64,000 nucleotides of DNA. Source: Dipteris shenzhenensis. Lineage: Eukaryota > Polypodiophyta > Polypodiopsida > Gleicheniales. Shown here one piece after another: positions 61,201-64,000 of this stretch. Below the pieces are notes generated by a model. The model was not told where the DNA came from. It saw only the letters and a list, made by a program, of their open reading frames with translations, and ran no database searches. Positions within the stretch are counted from its first letter, which is position 1; every line of letters begins with the position of its first letter. The position numbers and the translations under genes are program-made. The stretch lies in assembly GCA_047967505.1 (NCBI GenBank), contig CM106538.1, one strand, 5' to 3'.

Positions 61201-62877
61201 TATCTTGGGTTCAAGATTCTTCCTTTAGGTCCAGTAGGGTATCAAAGTCCAACTACGGTAGATGCCTAGAATTTCCAACACACTCACCCACCCATTTTGT
61301 TGCCCTTTAAGAAGCGTCTCATTGTATTTTAACACTTGCAAGTGCCAAGCGAGGTAAATGCCTCTCCAACTAGGCTAAAATTTTATTGCACGTGTACTGC
61401 TCATTGCTTAAATTTTTCGGCCCATTTGATCAACTAACTCAGTCCTCATCTTATGCCTTCCGTAATAACTGCAGCTTTAGAGTCTCTATAGTCCCTAGGG
61501 TCTGTGGAATGGTGCAATGAGAGCATCAACAGTGGAAATCTCCGGACAAGGTTACTGCAAGCGAGGAGTGATACCGCAAGTACATCTTTGTATTGAATTG
61601 AAACTGTCTGTACGACATATCTATATTAAAGTCTGCATATAAGTTTTGGAGGCATATATTCAACCTTATCAAGACCCTTGCTGAGTCCCAAAAAATGAAA
61701 ACAAGGAAACACAAGACAAGAAAAAACAGAACGCCATAGGCCAATCTTAAGTTCTTTGGTCCTTCAAACATCAGCATTAACATAAAGAGAAGGAAAACCT
61801 GGAGAAAAGCTTGGCAACTTCCTCACATTCCCGAGGATTGTAAAACCAGATACCATTCACTTCTTGGGCAGCATTCCGATAAAGTAAATAGGGGAGTTGA
61901 ACATCGTATTCAAAATCACTAAGAAGATCTTCCACTAGGTTCTCTGTCCACAAAGGATCACAAAAGAGAATCCGATCAAAAGGAGCAGTTGGGGTAGTAA
62001 ACTTTATGTGAGCAACTAAATTTTATGTGAGAAAGCAGTCGAACTATAACGAAATATTTGCGTCATTGACATGATATGGCGCATCAGGATAGAAAAACAC
62101 ATAGATGTAAACTCGAAATTGCAGGGCAAAACAATTGGGCTATGGAAGTTACGCATATCTGGCTTCAGACGAAAACTATAGCATTGCCAGTGTTACCACA
62201 GTGGGGTGAGTTCAAGTCTGAGATCCGATTCAGTGGTATCCTAAGCTTAATTTCGATCTAATACATCTGGGATAAGTTGCTTTGCTAACCAACCTGTGCT
62301 CCGCCGATTCATCACAATGAATTGAAATCGAGGTTGAGTTCGCCTGCGGTGTTAGTTGCCCACACACATAAGGAACGGAATGCAACCAACAGTACGGCGT
62401 TTGTGGGAAACACGATCTGCCCAAGCAAACTTGAGAATGAACCACAAACAATTTACTTCCTTACCTCTTCACGACGAACAACGATCCTTCTACATCCTTA
62501 CGGCTCTGCAATGCCAAAAAGATGTCAAAACCCATATCCATCACAGAATCAAGTACAGCTCTACATGGCGAGATCGACGCCCCACAGAGCAAAGTGCCAT
62601 TTTTGAGAGATACAGCTCTATTCCAACATACGTTGAAGGGGGGGGAATGCGAGTTCTACAAGGCGAATCAAAAGCAGGAAAAACGACCCCTCGATCAAAG
62701 CAGCGAATGTGGAGATACCCATTCACAGAGGTCGATGTTAAACTCATAAAAAGTGACGTGGGCAGCCGTGGAGAGGATCTCTTCAACATCGCGATCGATG
62801 CGCTGAAGCACGGTGAGATTCAATTCTCGGGTGCTCTGCTGATTAAGCTGCGGGAGAAGCTTCACGTTCTGTGACAT
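49295..62877 (-). CDS. DCP1: DCP1, mRNA-decapping cofactor (complete, 8 exons)
   Basis: Exons 62877-62719, 62505-62465, 62343-62294, 61943-61799, 52413-52357, 50257-50131, 49994-49554 and 49351-49295 sum to 1077 nt (358 residues plus stop). All borders are GT/AG and phases agree. The EVH1 domain (exons 1-5) reads [49 protein letters not shown] and [17 protein letters not shown]. Then come [17 protein letters not shown], a Pro-rich linker ([17 protein letters not shown]) and a C-terminal trimerisation helix ([27 protein letters not shown]). Length and motifs match plant DCP1 (about 360 residues). DCP1 activates the decapping enzyme DCP2 in cytoplasmic P-bodies. Introns are 213, 121, 350, 9385, 2099, 136 and 202 bp. 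Intron 4 is packed with transposons. The start is the only Met before the conserved SQN-like N-terminus. Confidence 0.96.
50258..52356. other. DCP1 intron 5
   Basis: 2.1 kb of AT-rich sequence between DCP1 exons 5 and 6. I recognise no element, RNA gene or coding domain in it. Confidence 0.7.
52590..53581 (-). mobile_element. LINE, 3' part (in DCP1 intron 4)
   Basis: From the insertion point of element H the minus strand carries the post-RT region of an L1-type [39 protein letters not shown]. Further frames at 53241-52927 and 53066-52599 belong to its C-terminal region. Frames are shifted several times. The 3' end lies near 52550-52590, not precisely defined. The 5' part of the same copy is at 58460-59405. 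Confidence 0.75.
53582..54392 (+). repeat. 5' LTR of element H, truncated
   Basis: 811 bp matching the first ~742 bp of the 3' LTR with scattered transitions and indels. The match ends at TTTCCTCT (54392); the 3' LTR continues a further 161 bp. Around 54109-54165 it has GTACGGACTGTAC-type palindromes. Confidence 0.9.
54448..56300 (+). pseudogene. Protease, RT and RNase H of element H
   Basis: One long open frame (54448-55953, 501 codons) covers protease ([13 protein letters not shown] near 54680), RT with [42 protein letters not shown] and the catalytic SFFDDIIVF near 55695, and the start of RNase H linker ([14 protein letters not shown]). A stop at 55951-55953 breaks SFLSL*; the frame then continues [17 protein letters not shown] and [12 protein letters not shown] (RNase H) with another stop near 56180. 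The sequence after [10 protein letters not shown] (about 56290) is deleted. The start at 54448 is only the first Met after the deletion; gag is missing. Confidence 0.88.
56295..57213 (+). pseudogene. Integrase core and chromodomain-like tail of element H
   Basis: [19 protein letters not shown] near 56310 gives the second catalytic Asp region. [19 protein letters not shown] near 56530 and [24 protein letters not shown] near 56840-56950 follow. The tail ([28 protein letters not shown]) resembles a chromodomain. Stops at about 56661, 56734 and 57118 and a frameshift near 56390 break it. The zinc-binding N-terminus is deleted. Confidence 0.85.
57541..57556 (+). other. Polypurine tract of element H
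   Basis: AAGAGGAGGGTA immediately before the 3' LTR start TGTCAC, the expected priming site for plus-strand synthesis. Confidence 0.7.
57557..58459 (+). repeat. 3' LTR of element H
   Basis: 903 bp, TGTCAC to GGTTTCA, complete. Divergence from the 5' copy in the first 90 bases is about six changes, most of them transitions as expected from methyl-cytosine decay, so the insertion is not recent. Confidence 0.93.
58460..59405 (-). mobile_element. LINE, RT part (in DCP1 intron 4)
   Basis: Minus strand in order: [13 protein letters not shown] near 59395 (start of RT), [17 protein letters not shown] near 59015 (motif A), [17 protein letters not shown] near 58810 (motif B), AYVDDSFFF near 58710 (catalytic DD) and a KSKLLPL segment near 58580, ending LGYPLA near the insertion of element H. 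Several frameshifts. The 5' truncation is at about 59405. It is an L1-type element inserted in the same orientation as DCP1. Confidence 0.88.
59406..60260 (+). mobile_element. Copia 3' fragment (RNase H end and LTR-like sequence)
   Basis: The frame at 59472-59675 includes REHLSVED-like sequence and [15 protein letters not shown], the end of copia RNase H. The following ~600 bp are non-coding and end with a leader-like TTGTACATCCTGTCCC and GCTTTATCAATACAAG region, as a copia LTR would. The upstream part is missing. Boundaries are approximate. Confidence 0.65.
60374..61236 (+). repeat. LTR-like segment with degenerate primer site
   Basis: A region starting near TGTGACACTAAG (60374) and ending before GGGTATCAAAGTCC at 61237-61250, which resembles an eroded initiator Met primer site. 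No partner LTR or body follows. The open frames here are not protein-like. Weakly supported. Confidence 0.35.
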
Positions 62878-63210
62878 AGGGGAACGCGATGGGGGGGCTC
62901 AAGGGAGGGCAATGCAAGAATGAGCAAAGTGGCGTCGTTCATCAGCAACAACAAGAAGGAGAGTGGGTGGAGTTCCAAATGCTCATTTTGTACACAAGGC
63001 TCACCTCAGGTCTCCTTAATTACCACTATCTTCCACACACACTTAAGTCCTTATCTCATTCTCTTAGTTTTTTGGGACCATGGGACCTTGGTAGTTTTGT
63101 GGGAAATGGACATTTCACTCCCGAGTGGCCCCATCTCGTCTCTCCCACCTTTTCTTTCCCACACCACTCAGCTGTTGCGTCTAGAGCTCACTGGTCTTCT
63201 TGTGACAAAA
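62878..63210. other. DCP1 5' flank
   Basis: Immediately upstream of the DCP1 start (minus strand). It should hold the promoter and 5' untranslated region. I see no clear TATA box and no element; the plus-strand open frames overlapping it (62889-63314) have no recognised domain. Confidence 0.4.
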
Positions 63211-64000
63211 AAGACTCTCTAAAGCATTTGAGGGTTGAACACAATGTAATATCCACAGTTTCACCAAACGATGTGATAATAAACATGGGGAATCAGTTTT
63301 CCCATAATGCTTAAGGCTTTAGAGGGTGCTCTAAAGATTGGTTCATCACCCTATGCATGTTCTTGCATTATCCTTATCCTTTTCTATCCAAACTCGTCTT
63401 GCTCATCTTAGGCTAGGTTCAAACAGGTGCGGCAACCAAAACACCTTTTTGGGAAGATGGCTACCGTTGTGTGATGTCCACACATGGCACGCCTAACAAT
63501 ATAGCCATTTATTGGCATGCACATTCCACACACCTGTTGTACGCCCTCTTGGTTATGCGAACATGTCATTGGACGTTCTAGAGCCACCTGGGGCCAAAGC
63601 CTAACCACTGCAATGCGTCAAGGGAGGATGGCTAGTGCTTGGGTAGGGGGTAGTGCCAGACACACCTTCCTTCTTTCAGCCATGTTTACAAACCAATCAT
63701 CTTGTGCCTCGACGATTGTCCCTTTGGTTGAACATGATGTAAAATCCACATTTTCACCAAACGATATGATATTTAACATGGGAAATTAGTTTTTCAATAT
63801 CATTAGGCTTTACAGAGCTTTCTCCTTGCCATCTTCCATCCAAAGTCATCTTGCTCATCTTAGACTAGATTTAGGCAAGGGTGGCAACCAAAACACCTTT
63901 TTGAGAATATGGTACGGTTGTGTGGTGTTCACACCCGATTTATTGGCAAGCACATTTCACACCCCTCTTGTGCACCCTCTTGATTATGCAAAAATGTCAT
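63210..64000. repeat. Large tandem duplication upstream of DCP1
   Basis: Sequence from about 63227 (GGTTGAACACAATGTAATATCC) to 63570 recurs from about 63726 to the window end. Shared landmarks include TTTCACCAAACGATRTGATA, GCAACCAAAACACCTTTTT and CACACCYCTTGTRCRCCCTCTT. The offset is 455-500 bp, with substitutions and indels, so the duplication is old. The second copy may extend past 64000. Confidence 0.8.

Overview
The window looks like nuclear DNA of a land plant with large introns and a large, repeat-rich genome. Spliceosomal introns have canonical GT/AG borders. The LTR retrotransposons carry plant-type initiator-Met tRNA primer sites. Two host genes are recognisable plant homologues of conserved eukaryotic RNA-processing factors. 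I see no bacterial or organellar gene. The species cannot be read from the sequence; a fern, lycophyte or other large-genome plant would fit better than a compact angiosperm, but this is inference.

Host genes, both on the minus strand. (1) CFIm25 (cleavage factor I 25-kDa subunit, NUDT21/CPSF5 family): four exons at 21834-20545 give the first 113 codons in frame. The remaining exons were not found in positions 1-20544, which are almost entirely transposable elements, so the gene either continues through a very long intron or is truncated. (2) DCP1 (decapping cofactor): a complete eight-exon gene at 62877-49295 encoding 358 residues. Its fourth intron has grown to about 9.4 kb by transposon insertion.

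Layout. 1-1040: LINE 3' remnant. 1282-1532, 8061-8403 and 17554-17846: three copies of a short non-autonomous retroposon family, each with its own target-site duplication. 2660-4757: 3' part of a minus-strand Ty3/gypsy element with a coiled-coil reading frame after integrase. About 4816-10485: decayed minus-strand Ty3/gypsy element B. 10486-15606: further LTRs. 15608-17400: decayed plus-strand gag. 16840-20500: pieces of one LINE family in both orientations. 20545-21834: CFIm25 start. 22430-22850: polypurine block. 22980-23145: possible tRNA-derived SINE. 23145-29529: Helitron with Rep, helicase, a C-terminal endonuclease-like domain and a separate intron-containing OB-fold/RPA-like gene. 29530-34757: AT-rich, mostly uninterpretable. 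34758-41467: full-length Ty3/gypsy chromovirus with 5-bp duplication CACTT. 41739-47350: full-length Ty1/copia element with 5-bp duplication CTTTG. 47356-49294: repeats and DCP1 3' flank. 49295-62877: DCP1, whose intron 4 holds a LINE split by a Ty3/gypsy element (duplication GTAAC), a copia fragment and an LTR-like piece. 63210-64000: tandem duplication upstream of DCP1.

Nearly all autonomous element frames carry stops, frameshifts or deletions, so this is a graveyard of elements around two host genes that themselves appear under selection. The two host genes act in the same broad area, mRNA 3'-end definition and mRNA decapping, but nothing in the sequence suggests they are co-regulated.
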